A stretch of 64,000 bases of DNA from SYFY01 sp041752315 (GTDB taxonomy: Bacteria > Pseudomonadota > Gammaproteobacteria > Pseudomonadales > Azotimanducaceae), in the NCBI GenBank assembly GCA_041752315.1, contig JBGSHJ010000020.1, positions 124,001 through 188,000 of the forward strand. Direction: 5' to 3'. The translations under genes and the position numbers were made by a program. Positions 51,998-60,922 of the stretch are shown here, piece after piece (the first letter of the stretch is position 1; the number at the start of each line of letters is the position of its first letter). The notes beneath the pieces were generated by a model. That model did no database searches. It saw only the letters and a program-made list of their open reading frames with translations, and was not told the DNA's origin.

Positions 51998-53710
51998 CTA
52001 CGGTGCCTGGCCGGTTCTGAGGGTCTGAAGACTTGGCATGGTAGTGCTACCTGTCACTCGGGTCAGGCGAACCCAGGTTTGTGGTCCCGCAACACGATCA
52101 GGAACCAGCGCCTCCCGCTTTTGGAATTCCATCAGGGCATTGGCCAGTTCGGCGTCAAACAGGTTCCGGATGGTACCCGGAACCGGTCGGCCCAGCGCCG
52201 CCTGCAACCGATCGCGAAGGACAACGACGCTGTCGTTCAGATCACCTTCGTTCAACAAGCCGCGATACAGGGGCGGCCGTGGCCAAACGTAGGTGAAATT
52301 GCCGAACCACTGCTCTCGCAGATCCTGTGGAGAGATGGTGAAGGTCTTGCCTGCGAGACCCAGCATCAGATTCGTGTCACCGATTCCGAGCAGCGCGGCA
52401 TGGTAGGGCTCTGGCTGTTCGTCCCACAGTTCGATGACCACGGGCAGATTTACCCGCCTGATGTCAGCCAGGGTACCGGTCTGGCTGGCACATTCCAGCT
52501 CATTCAGATTGGCGAACTCGCAGGGCATGTCATTCGACGAGATGTCGTAATCGATGGACCAGGTGTTGAACACCTGCTGGTAAGCAGACCGTTGCAATGT
52601 TGCAGCGGGCTGCGGAGGACGGCTGACCAATCCCGTTTGGGGCGTGACTTCTGACCCGGCGGCAGATTCATCGAGCAAATCGGTGCCATTCGACGTAACC
52701 GCAGTGTCCTGGGTGTCCGCTGCGGCCCGCGTCTGTACCGACGATTCCACGTCTTCTGCCCTGACGATCACTGAAGGCCCCCGTCCCGTCGAGTTTTCCT
52801 TTGCCACGCCTTGTCGATCCGTCACCCAGTAACCGATCATCGTGAGCGTTGCAACGACCAGTGCACATACGGTGGCGATGACCAGCGTCGAGCTGTTGCG
52901 TCGTGAAGGGATGACCTCCCTGGCTGCTCGGCTGACAACGGTTTGAGTGACTTCAAACGTACCAAGCGCGTAAGCGCCCAGCAGCGATCGATCGGCTACA
53001 ACGTTGATCAGCCGTGGTATGCCCCGGGTCACCCTGTGCAGTTTGCGGAGCGCGGATGGTGTGAAAATGCGAGGGTTGCCACCAGCCGTCGAGAGTCGGT
53101 GAGCGACATAGGCTGAAGTCTCGGCGCTCCCGAGTGGTCCAAGTTGATACCGCGCCGTGATTCGCTGGGACAGTTGCCGCAGTTCCGAGCGTGCCAGCAA
53201 TGCATCCAGTTCCGGCTGCCCGATCAGGATGATGCGTAACAACTTGCGTTCATCCGTTTCCAGGTTGGTGAGCAGCCGTATCTGCTCGAGAACTGCCGGT
53301 GACAGGTTCTGGGCTTCGTCGATCACCAGCACCGTGCTCCTGCCCTCGCGATGCGCCCGGAGCAGGTAGAGGTTCAGCAGATCGATGTACTGCTTGATGG
53401 ATTGGGTGATGCTCTTGTCATGCGTGACTGCCAGCTCTTCGCAGATTGTCTCCAGCAGTTCCTTGGCGGTGAGTCGCGGATTCAGGATGAACGCAAGATC
53501 CATGTTCTCCGGTGTCATGCGAACCAGATTGCGCAACAAGGTCGTCTTGCCGGTGCCAACTTCGCCAGTGATCAGTACAAAGCCACCATGTTTGAGCCCG
53601 TACTGCAGATGGGCGAGGGCTTCATTGTGGCCTTCGCTCAGGTAGAGGAAGCCCGGATCCGGCGCGATCGAAAACGGTTCGCGGACAAAGCGAAAGTGCT
53701 CGAGGTACAT
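51998..53710 (-). CDS. gspA: GspA/ExeA-type AAA ATPase with peptidoglycan-binding domain
   Basis: 570 residues from the ATG at 53710. N-terminal MYLEHFRFVREPFSIAPDP opens the ExeA-type AAA domain with Walker A GEVGTGKTT and Walker B VLVIDEAQNL. A transmembrane helix (about 285-305) leads to a periplasmic part with a cysteine-containing segment, a C39-like region (VVIELWDEQPEPYHAALLGI) and a C-terminal peptidoglycan-binding domain (VVVLRDRLQAALG...ALMEFQKREAL). In Aeromonas ExeA and ExeB drive secretin assembly. The start overlaps the stop of the upstream acyltransferase gene (TGATG). Confidence 0.9.
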   Translation of the reverse strand: MYLEHFRFVREPFSIAPDPGFLYLSEGHNEALAHLQYGLKHGGFVLITGEVGTGKTTLLRNLVRMTPENMDLAFILNPRLTAKELLETICEELAVTHDKSITQSIKQYIDLLNLYLLRAHREGRSTVLVIDEAQNLSPAVLEQIRLLTNLETDERKLLRIILIGQPELDALLARSELRQLSQRITARYQLGPLGSAETSAYVAHRLSTAGGNPRIFTPSALRKLHRVTRGIPRLINVVADRSLLGAYALGTFEVTQTVVSRAAREVIPSRRNSSTLVIATVCALVVATLTMIGYWVTDRQGVAKENSTGRGPSVIVRAEDVESSVQTRAAADTQDTAVTSNGTDLLDESAAGSEVTPQTGLVSRPPQPAATLQRSAYQQVFNTWSIDYDISSNDMPCEFANLNELECASQTGTLADIRRVNLPVVIELWDEQPEPYHAALLGIGDTNLMLGLAGKTFTISPQDLREQWFGNFTYVWPRPPLYRGLLNEGDLNDSVVVLRDRLQAALGRPVPGTIRNLFDAELANALMEFQKREALVPDRVAGPQTWVRLTRVTGSTTMPSLQTLRTGQAP

Positions 53711-54615
53711 CAGGAGGCGATGGCGCCGGCTTCGAGTTGATCCAGTCGCTGGTCTTTGGTGCGCCAGACGGTGTCGACCCAGGCAGCCAGACGACGGCGC
53801 TGCTCGCGTTCCGTGCCCTCTGCCAGCACCTCTGCCGGTATCGCGTAGGTTTCGACCACAACGTTCACCTGCCGGCATTTTCCCTGCAGGAACTCCCAGA
53901 AGGTTGGCGGTCCACCGGGATAGTGAATGGTGACGTCGAGCATCCGGTGGAAAGTACTGCCCATGTCGGTGATGACGTAGGACAGGCCACCCACCTTCGG
54001 TGCAAGCAACCGTCTGAACTCACTGCCCTGACGTTCATGTTTGGCCGGTGTGAATCGTGTGCCCTCGATGAAATTCAGTACCGTTGAGGGGTACTCTCGA
54101 AACCGCCGGCAGGCGATACGAACCGATTCGCGGTCCGCTCCTTTCAATTCCGGATTTTTTGCAATCTGCTGCTTGGTGGAGCGCTTCACGTAAGGAAAGC
54201 CCAGCAGGTACATGCCGATGCCGATGAACGGAATCCAGATCAGTTGCTCTTTCGTGAAGAACTTGATTGGCGGAATCCGGTTCCACAGCATGGTCTGCAG
54301 GACAAGAATGTCGGACCATGTCTGGTGATTCGAGATGACGAGATACCATTGGTCTGTCGATACTGTCTCCAGATCCGGCCAATCCAGCCTGATGTCGGTA
54401 ACCCGTATCGCTTCCAACAGGTATCGATTGAAACCTGTCCAGAGGAACAACCATATCTCGAGTGATCGCTTCAGATGCCGACCGGCCGCTCCAGGCAGAA
54501 TCAATGACACCGCACCGAGAGAAAACAACGGAATGCACACCAGAGTGGTGACGCAGGCAGTCAGCAGGATGACAACTATTCCGCGCAGTAGCGACATGGC
54601 GGGTGCAGAGCTCAT
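53710..54615 (-). CDS. YihG/PlsC-like 1-acyl-glycerol-3-phosphate acyltransferase
   Basis: About 301 residues from the ATG at 54615; the ATG at 54597 is equally possible. One or two N-terminal membrane segments precede the acyltransferase motif I NHQTWSDI (HX4D). Motif III is NFIEGTRFT, and FFTKEQLIWIPFIGIGMYLL lies between them. The pattern fits E. coli YihG, an inner-membrane acyltransferase that changes phospholipid acyl composition. Its stop codon overlaps the gspA start, so acyltransferase, gspA and gspB form a coupled operon. Confidence 0.9.
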   Translation of the reverse strand: MSSAPAMSLLRGIVVILLTACVTTLVCIPLFSLGAVSLILPGAAGRHLKRSLEIWLFLWTGFNRYLLEAIRVTDIRLDWPDLETVSTDQWYLVISNHQTWSDILVLQTMLWNRIPPIKFFTKEQLIWIPFIGIGMYLLGFPYVKRSTKQQIAKNPELKGADRESVRIACRRFREYPSTVLNFIEGTRFTPAKHERQGSEFRRLLAPKVGGLSYVITDMGSTFHRMLDVTIHYPGGPPTFWEFLQGKCRQVNVVVETYAIPAEVLAEGTEREQRRRLAAWVDTVWRTKDQRLDQLEAGAIAS

Positions 54616-54645
54616 GGACGAGATAGCGAGTATACGAGGGGGGGC

Positions 54646-55791
54646 ATGAGCCGCCAAATCGGTGTCCTGTTGCTGTTCATGCTGGCAGGTTGCAGTACGC
54701 TGTCGTACTACGGTCAGGCGGTGCATGGCCAAACCTCGCTGCTCCTCAAGCGCCAGTCCGTCCCCGCATTGCTCAGGTCTCCTGAAACGTCACCCCCACT
54801 GCGGGCTCGCCTGGAAACAAGTCAGGCGGCGCTGCGCTTTGCTGAGCAATACCTTCACCTGCCAATCCAGGGGCGTTACCGAAGTCTCGTGATCACCGGG
54901 CGAAAGGCCGTGGTTTGGAATGTGGTTGCGACGCCTGCACTGTCTCTGGTGCCACTTCAGTGGTGTTACCCCGTTGTTGGCTGTCTCCCTTACAGAGGCT
55001 ACTTTCGCGAAGCAGACGCTGTACGCGTGGCCGAGCAACTCAGGGAGTCGGGAAGAGTGGTGAGTGTGGGCGGGGTGGCCGCCTACTCGACGCTTGGTTG
55101 GTTCAAGGATCCGCTGCTGGACACGTTCATTCACTGGACGGATGGCGACCTCGGCAATCTTCTGTTCCATGAGTTGGCACATGGTCGCGTGTGGGTCCAT
55201 GGCGATGCGGCGTTCAATGAGTCCCTGGCGAGCTTTGTCGGGAATGCCGGAGCGCTGCAGTGGCTGGAGGCTCGTCCTGCAGACCGGCGTCAATACCTGG
55301 AAAATCAGGCGGTGGAAGAGCGATTTGCAGTATTGATTGCCGGTCTGCGCCGGAGACTCGAATCGGTTTATTCCTCGACTGTGCAGGACGACCTGAAGCA
55401 GCAGCAGGCGGCGGCACTGTATGCCGACTTCCGGCGTTGCCATGTGGCACGTCGTCACCGCGCAGGGAACGACCGGTACGACGCCACTGTCGCCAATCGA
55501 CTCAACAATGCGTATCTGGCAGCGGGTCAGACCTATGCCGGGTTCATACCTGCGTTTGTCGTCTTGTTCGAAAAATCCGGCTCTCGATGGCCCGGTTTCT
55601 GGTCTGCCGTTGACCGGTTGGCAGCCCTGTCAGCGCAGGCGCGGGAAACACGATTGCGGGAATTGCTGGCCATGGCAAACCGGACTTCAGGTCAGCATCA
55701 GATAACAGACAATCGTGATGACGATGATACCGATGAAATTGAGTGCCAGCCCTTCCTGGGCCATTCGGCCGGTGGAAAAGGCGCCGGTTGA
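54646..55791 (+). CDS. Predicted lipoprotein aminopeptidase (Aminopep family)
   Basis: 381 residues from ATG preceded by a G-rich ribosome site. The N-terminus MSRQIGVLLLFMLAGCSTLSYYGQA is a lipoprotein signal with lipobox LAGC. The zinc motif HELAH (HExxH) sits in LLFHELAHGRVWVHGDAAFNESLASFVG, where the second Glu may be the third ligand. The family is annotated as predicted aminopeptidase; substrate and physiological role are unknown. The last 35 codons overlap the end of the anion transporter gene on the other strand by 105 nt, so the C-terminal tail is probably poorly conserved. Confidence 0.88.
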   Translation: MSRQIGVLLLFMLAGCSTLSYYGQAVHGQTSLLLKRQSVPALLRSPETSPPLRARLETSQAALRFAEQYLHLPIQGRYRSLVITGRKAVVWNVVATPALSLVPLQWCYPVVGCLPYRGYFREADAVRVAEQLRESGRVVSVGGVAAYSTLGWFKDPLLDTFIHWTDGDLGNLLFHELAHGRVWVHGDAAFNESLASFVGNAGALQWLEARPADRRQYLENQAVEERFAVLIAGLRRRLESVYSSTVQDDLKQQQAAALYADFRRCHVARRHRAGNDRYDATVANRLNNAYLAAGQTYAGFIPAFVVLFEKSGSRWPGFWSAVDRLAALSAQARETRLRELLAMANRTSGQHQITDNRDDDDTDEIECQPFLGHSAGGKGAG

Positions 55792-57063
55792 GAACATCAC
55801 TGCGTTCGGCGCAGTGGCGACCGGCAGCATGAAGGCGCAGGAGGCACTGAGCGCTGCCGGTATCATGAACAGGGCAGGATCAATGTTGGCCGCCAGAGCT
55901 GCCGTTGCCAGGATCGGCATCAACAGGGTGGCAGTAGCCGTGTTGCTGGTGGTTTCGGTCATGAATGTCACCACGAGGCAGATTGTCGCGATCATCGCGA
56001 GGACTGGCAGCGTGGATAACCCGGAGAGTGCACTGCCGATGGTAGTTGACAGACCTGAGCTGACGAAGGCGCCGGCAATGGCAATCCCGGCGCCGAAGAG
56101 GAGCAGAACTCCCCATGGGATGTCACTGGCTGTGTCCCAGTCGAGAAGACGGCCACCCTCGCCATCCGGGATCAGGAACAGGGTAATCACGCCAAGGAAG
56201 GCGACCATTGCATCGTTGGCGTCGGGCAGATCAAACCAGGTACTCCAGCCGCCAAATGGCTCGCCGCGAGTGATCCACGCCAGCGCGGTCAGCGCAAAAA
56301 CGATCAGAACGCGCTTTTCACACGTAGTCCAGGCGCCCATCTGGGGCATCTCGAAACGGCCCTGGTAGGTCAGGCCCCGGGCGAGCCAGAGCCATGCCAG
56401 TGGGGTCAAGACCAGCACCGCGGGTATGCCGATTCGCATCCAGTCGGTGAAGGAGTACTCTGATCCGAAGGTGTTTGAATAGACGCCCATGAAAACGAGG
56501 TTTGCCGGGGTACCGATCGGTGTTCCCATGCCACCGATTGAAGCCGCATAACCGATGCCCAGCAGCAGTGGGGTGGCAAGTTTGGGATCGGGGCACTTTT
56601 CGAGAACAGCCATGGCGATGGGCAGGAGCATCAACGTTGTGGCGGTGTTCGAAATCCACAAGCTGATCAACGCAGATGCGGACATGAAACCCAGCACCAC
56701 CATGCGACTGCTTGCGCCGCCAGTCATTCTGACCATGCCAATGGCCAGTCGGCGATGGGCGCCGCTGCGTGCGAGCGCCGTCGAGAGCAGAAAACCGCCC
56801 ATCAGCAGCAGGACAAGCGGGTTGCCATAGGCCAGGGCCACATCGTCTTCGGTGATGACACCAAACAGCGGCAGGAGAGCCAGAGGGACCAGCGAAGTGG
56901 CGGGAATCGGAATGGGTTCAAAGATCCACCAGACGACACACAGAAGCGTCACACCGACTGTCGTTGCAGCATTTACCTCCCATTCGAACTGGAAGCGGAG
57001 CAGCATTGTCATCGACAATGCAAGCAGGGGTCCGGCAAACAGCGCCACTCTGGAAGGGCTCAA
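55687..57063 (-). CDS. DASS/SLC13 family anion (dicarboxylate/sulfate) transporter
   Basis: About 458 residues from a TTG at 57063 with AGGA 7 nt upstream; this gives the family-like opening SPSRVALFAGPLLALS. About eleven transmembrane segments. Two symmetrical signature loops are seen: LWISNTATTLMLLPIAMAVL and FMTETTSNTATATLLMPILA, which hold the SNT motifs for sodium and carboxylate binding. IGGMGTPIGTPANLVFMG follows the first. It probably imports di- or tricarboxylates with sodium. It is convergent with the aminopeptidase gene and divergent from sbcB. Confidence 0.92.
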   Translation of the reverse strand: MSPSRVALFAGPLLALSMTMLLRFQFEWEVNAATTVGVTLLCVVWWIFEPIPIPATSLVPLALLPLFGVITEDDVALAYGNPLVLLLMGGFLLSTALARSGAHRRLAIGMVRMTGGASSRMVVLGFMSASALISLWISNTATTLMLLPIAMAVLEKCPDPKLATPLLLGIGYAASIGGMGTPIGTPANLVFMGVYSNTFGSEYSFTDWMRIGIPAVLVLTPLAWLWLARGLTYQGRFEMPQMGAWTTCEKRVLIVFALTALAWITRGEPFGGWSTWFDLPDANDAMVAFLGVITLFLIPDGEGGRLLDWDTASDIPWGVLLLFGAGIAIAGAFVSSGLSTTIGSALSGLSTLPVLAMIATICLVVTFMTETTSNTATATLLMPILATAALAANIDPALFMIPAALSASCAFMLPVATAPNAVMFSTGAFSTGRMAQEGLALNFIGIIVITIVCYLMLT

Positions 57064-57250
57064 AATGAAAATCCTGAAGCAGGAAGACGCCAAGACTAAA
57101 GGAAAGCAGTGACGCCTCAAACATGGAACACCGCCACGTGTGTCGGACAAGAATCGCCAGCCGGCGTATCGGGTACCTTTTCGATGCAGGCTCCTGAAGC
57201 CTGGAACAGGTGCCTTCGAATTCTGTTGGTCGTCCTGGAGCGATGGCAAC

Positions 57251-58654
57251 ATGCCTGATTCGTTCTACTGGTATGACCTGGAGACGTCGGGCACGGCCGC
57301 CCGTTGGGACCGCATCGTCCAGTTTGCAGGACTGCGGACCGACTCGGAGCTGAACCCGGTCGGTGATGAATTCGTGACTGATGTCGTGTTGCCGGACGAC
57401 GTTCTGCCGGATCCCCGCGCGACACTTGTCACCGGTATCACACCACAGAGAACCCGTTCCGGAATCTCCGAATGGGAAGCGTTCGAACGCATCCATGGAG
57501 CCCTGTCCGTGGCCCACACCTGTGCTGTTGGCTACAACAGCCTGCGATTTGATGACGAGTTTGTGCGATTCGGCCTGTTCCGGCATCTTCGCGACCCATA
57601 TGCGCGTGAACATAGAAATGGCAATTCCCGCTGGGACCTGGTCGATCTGGTCCGTGCCACGGGTGCGCTTCGGCCGGAAGGCATGGAGTGGCCGAAGGAT
57701 GAAGAAGGTTGGCCGGTCTATCGGCTGACGGAACTCACCAGGGCCAACGGCCTTGAGCACACTGCTGCCCACGATGCCCTTTCGGATGTTCGTGCCACGC
57801 TTGCGCTCGCCAGGCTGATCCGCACTGCGCAGCCGCGTCTGTTTGACTATTATCTGGGCAGTCGCGACAAGCGGAACGTGCGCAAACTCCTGGAACCCTA
57901 CGCTCAACGTGTGTGTGTGCATGTTTCAGGCATGTATCCCAAGGAACGTTATCGCGTGGCGCCGGTGCTTTCGCTCTGCCGCCACCCTGTCAACGCCAAT
58001 TCCGTGATCGTTGCGGATCTGGCCAGCGATATCGAGCCGCTGATCCACGGGGACGAAGCCGATTTGCGAAAAGCGCTGTTCACGCCTGGCGCCAAGGATC
58101 GTCCTCCACTCAAGGAAATCCGCACGAATCGCTGTCCATTTGTTGCCGATCTCAGCGTGCTCACCCCGGCCAACATCGAGCGTGCACAAATCGACATGGC
58201 CCTGGTCAACAGCCGCAAGCGCCGTCTTTCCCAACCTGTTGTGCTGCAGAAGATCGCGCGCCTGTTTCAGCAACCGAAGCCAGGCCAGGCTGAAGACGTC
58301 GAGGCATCCCTGTACGACAGATTCCTGCTGGATGAAGACCGATCTCGATGTGATGCCTTTGTCAGCGGGGTCGCGGCGGGAGGGTGGCCAGAACTGGATT
58401 TTGGTGACAAGCGGCTGAACAAGCTGGTCGGCCGACTCAAGGCCCGCAGTTTTCCACATCTGCTGCAACCGGCGGAAAGAGAGGAGTGGGCGAATTTTGT
58501 ACGGGAAAAGCTGACTGCGGAAAAGGCACCCTGGCGCACGATCACGACATTTGAATCAGAGCTGGCAAACATTCGGAATGAAGGCGCAGCACCTGAGCTG
58601 GTGGCGCAACTGGACGAACACCTGCGGACCTTGCGTGAGCGTTATCGGTTGTAG
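57251..58654 (+). CDS. sbcB: Exodeoxyribonuclease I (SbcB)
   Basis: 467 residues from the ATG at 57251, with GGAG 10 nt upstream. The DEDD exonuclease signature starts WYDLETSG and continues with GYNSLRFDDEFVRFGLFR, then HTAAHDALSDVRATLALA. The C-terminal SH3-like and helical extensions of ExoI follow, including LYDRFLLDEDRSRCDAF. The enzyme degrades single-stranded DNA 3' to 5' in recombination and mismatch repair. The gene is convergent with the response regulator gene (67-nt gap with no clear terminator). Confidence 0.95.
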   Translation: MPDSFYWYDLETSGTAARWDRIVQFAGLRTDSELNPVGDEFVTDVVLPDDVLPDPRATLVTGITPQRTRSGISEWEAFERIHGALSVAHTCAVGYNSLRFDDEFVRFGLFRHLRDPYAREHRNGNSRWDLVDLVRATGALRPEGMEWPKDEEGWPVYRLTELTRANGLEHTAAHDALSDVRATLALARLIRTAQPRLFDYYLGSRDKRNVRKLLEPYAQRVCVHVSGMYPKERYRVAPVLSLCRHPVNANSVIVADLASDIEPLIHGDEADLRKALFTPGAKDRPPLKEIRTNRCPFVADLSVLTPANIERAQIDMALVNSRKRRLSQPVVLQKIARLFQQPKPGQAEDVEASLYDRFLLDEDRSRCDAFVSGVAAGGWPELDFGDKRLNKLVGRLKARSFPHLLQPAEREEWANFVREKLTAEKAPWRTITTFESELANIRNEGAAPELVAQLDEHLRTLRERYRL

Positions 58655-58721
58655 TCGGCTGTCCCAAAGATGTAATCCATGATTGCCCGGGCCAGTGGTT
58701 CCATTCCCCTCCGAAGCTCAG

Positions 58722-59720
58722 TCAAACCTTCTGGTCCATCCTGGTGAGGAACGCGTTGTAACTGCATCGCTCTGGGTCATAGTCGATGTCTGCTGGCGGA
58801 TTCTGGACGATGCCGATCGACCACTCTTCGGCCCCTTTCACCGTTTCTGCGGCCACCAGATTGTCGGCCCAGGGAAAGTCGCCATGTCGATAGTCTGCCG
58901 GCGAGTCGACGTAACTCATGAGGTACTCACGGTTTTCCAGAGCCTGAATGATGTGTGCGGGTGCTGCCAGCCGCCGCGCATCGCGCAGAGCCTGTTCGCG
59001 ATGCTGTGTACCGCAGATAAGCATCCGCACAGCGCTGCCATCTGCGCGCAGCATCAGGAATCCGGGCGGGTTCTCGACAAGGTAGTACTCGATGATCTGC
59101 TGCTTGTGCAGGACCTTGCGCATGACCCGGGCGACGTCGTTGTTCAACAAAAACGCAGGCGGGTCCAGGGTCAGGGTGTTGACGAGACGGGAAGTGTGCT
59201 GTGCAAAGTAGTCATGCAACAGCTCCTCGGTGAAGGCGAGGATGTCACTGATGGAGTGACTCGTGTTCTTTGGAATGAAACGGTTGATGAGTTTTGCATT
59301 GAAGGCCTGGACCGCAACCTTTTCATCCGCAACGCCAGTCAACATGGCCTTCTGGATATAGGGATCGGTCAACTCGGAGCAGAACTCAAGTCCATTCAGC
59401 AAGGGCATCGAATAGTCGATCATCACCACCGAATTGCGAGCGAATCGATCGAGATGATTGATCTCCTGTTCGATCATGGACATGTCGAGGGTCATGGAGC
59501 GTGCGCCACCTGCGCTCTGGCGGTAGATGAAGCAGCGGTCAACCAGCGGAGGAAGGGAGGCTGGCAGGTTGAGAAATGCGAGAGCGGCTTCCGGCTCGGC
59601 AAACAGGCGGTAAGCCCAGTTTGCGGGCAACTCGAGGTCGAGACTGCGCAGGAACCCTTCGTTGTCGTCCACGAAGACCACGGTAGTGGGATGAAAATAG
59701 GGTGCGAGTGCAAACGGCAT
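58722..59720 (-). CDS. Atypical response regulator with enlarged receiver domain and unknown output
   Basis: 332 residues. Receiver residues are all present: the acidic pair D18-D19 (FVDDNE), phospho-acceptor D102 (MIDYSMPLLNG), T128 (MLTGVAD) and K151 (FIPKNT). The acceptor sits about 45 residues later than in an ordinary receiver because of an insertion between about residues 53 and 97, rich in hydrophobics and acids. The C-terminal 165 residues (after about 170) match no DNA-binding or enzyme domain that I recognise. No histidine kinase is adjacent. It starts 2 nt after the AmrZ-like gene, so the two are surely co-translated or coupled. Confidence 0.75.
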   Translation of the reverse strand: MPFALAPYFHPTTVVFVDDNEGFLRSLDLELPANWAYRLFAEPEAALAFLNLPASLPPLVDRCFIYRQSAGGARSMTLDMSMIEQEINHLDRFARNSVVMIDYSMPLLNGLEFCSELTDPYIQKAMLTGVADEKVAVQAFNAKLINRFIPKNTSHSISDILAFTEELLHDYFAQHTSRLVNTLTLDPPAFLLNNDVARVMRKVLHKQQIIEYYLVENPPGFLMLRADGSAVRMLICGTQHREQALRDARRLAAPAHIIQALENREYLMSYVDSPADYRHGDFPWADNLVAAETVKGAEEWSIGIVQNPPADIDYDPERCSYNAFLTRMDQKV

Positions 59721-59722
59721 GA

Positions 59723-60097
59723 TTACTTCAGCAGATCGTTCAATGCTTGTCGTTTGGCAGCGGTCAGGCGTCGGAAGGAGCGAACCAGCATGTGTTCTTC
59801 TTCGGTGAGGGACCGTCGGAACAGAGCATCCAGGGGTCCCTGGAGAGGGGGTTCGATCATGACCATGGTCGCCTCCGAAGGAAGCCCGCTGAAAGTCTGC
59901 TCCAGTCGAGCGATGATTTCGGAGTTCATGCTACGCCGATAGTTGTTGGCGGCTTCTGCGATACGATCACGCATCTCTGGTGGCAGTCTCACCACAAACT
60001 TGTAGACCTTCAGCTTGTCGGTGCTGTCGTCGATGTCTGTGAAGCTGCCGATCGCCAGTGCCGGTATTCCCGGCGGAGCCTCGTTCCCTTTGCTCAT
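59723..60097 (-). CDS. AmrZ-like ribbon-helix-helix transcription factor (Arc family)
   Basis: 124 residues from the ATG at 60097, with GGGAGGG 6 nt upstream. The ribbon-helix-helix (about 33-72) reads YKFVVRLPPEMRDRIAEAAN then YRRSMNSEIIARLEQ, very close to AmrZ of Pseudomonas as I recall it ([20 protein letters not shown]...RSMNSEIIARLEQ). The C-terminal LTEEEHMLVRSFRRLTAAKR also parallels the AmrZ tetramerisation region. AmrZ controls alginate, type IV pilus motility and c-di-GMP genes. Here the gene is fused in an operon to an atypical response regulator, which is not the Pseudomonas context. Confidence 0.85.
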   Translation of the reverse strand: MSKGNEAPPGIPALAIGSFTDIDDSTDKLKVYKFVVRLPPEMRDRIAEAANNYRRSMNSEIIARLEQTFSGLPSEATMVMIEPPLQGPLDALFRRSLTEEEHMLVRSFRRLTAAKRQALNDLLK

Positions 60098-60166
60098 CGT
60101 TGCCCTCCCGTCGTCATTTAGGCATGGTGGCAGCCTCACGACAAGTTGATGTCAGGGTGATATCAC

Positions 60167-60922
60167 GTGCAACCCATTGAACGCGACAATATTCGGCTGG
60201 CGGCAACCGTTCTGCTGCTGCGTGACAGTGCGCCTGGTGTGGAAGTGTTCATGGTGAAACGCCCGGCGGGCATGGTTTTCCCGGACCTGCACGTGTTTCC
60301 CGGAGGCAAGGTTGATGACTCTGATCACCTGGAATCGATCTGTGCCGATCTTGATGAACAGCGGGCCAGTATTCAACTCGGCATACCGGCCGGTGGGCTG
60401 CGTTACTGGGTTGCGGCAATTCGTGAGTGTTTCGAAGAGTGTGGTGTGCTGCTCGCTACCCGCGATGGCAGGCTGCTCGACTTTGAATCAAATGACGAGC
60501 GCGAGCGCTTTTCCGCGTACCGGATGGCAGTCACTTCCGGACGGATGACGATGGCAGAGTTGTGCGAGCGTGAAAACCTTTTGCTCGCATGTGGCCAGGT
60601 TCACTACTTTTCGCACTGGCTGACACCGGAGTCGGCTCCGAAGCGGTTTGATACCCGCTTTTTTGCGACCACGATGCCCTATGGACAACAGGCGCTCGCC
60701 GACACCGACGAAATCGCCGACTCCGACTGGGTCACGCCGGCAGAAGCGCTGCTGAGGCGTGAGCGGAACGAGTGGCAAATGATTCATCCAACCTTCATGA
60801 CGCTGATGAGCATCACACAATTCAGCACTGTTTCAGACACCTTGAGAGCGGTCATCAGCAAGTTGCATCTGCCTGAGCATACGCCAGAGTTGAATCGTCA
60901 GGGTATGCAGCCCCTTCGGTGA
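60167..60922 (+). CDS. Nudix hydrolase, NUDT19-like (probable acyl-CoA diphosphatase type)
   Basis: 251 residues from GTG. The Nudix box is split: FPGGKVDDSDH is followed by about 35 residues and then AAIRECFEECGVLL, giving the REcfEEcG helix. This interrupted box is the feature of NUDT19/RP2p-type hydrolases, several of which cleave CoA and acyl-CoA. DTRFFATTMP and DSDWVTPAEAL are also typical of the subfamily. The end overlaps the ABC ATPase gene by 4 nt (GTGA). Substrate specificity is inferred only from the family. Confidence 0.85.
   Translation: MQPIERDNIRLAATVLLLRDSAPGVEVFMVKRPAGMVFPDLHVFPGGKVDDSDHLESICADLDEQRASIQLGIPAGGLRYWVAAIRECFEECGVLLATRDGRLLDFESNDERERFSAYRMAVTSGRMTMAELCERENLLLACGQVHYFSHWLTPESAPKRFDTRFFATTMPYGQQALADTDEIADSDWVTPAEALLRRERNEWQMIHPTFMTLMSITQFSTVSDTLRAVISKLHLPEHTPELNRQGMQPLR

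Noticed and set aside
56918..57922. A 334-codon minus-strand frame across the transporter/sbcB gap
   Set aside because: It is antisense to the start of sbcB and conflicts with the transporter start; no motif.
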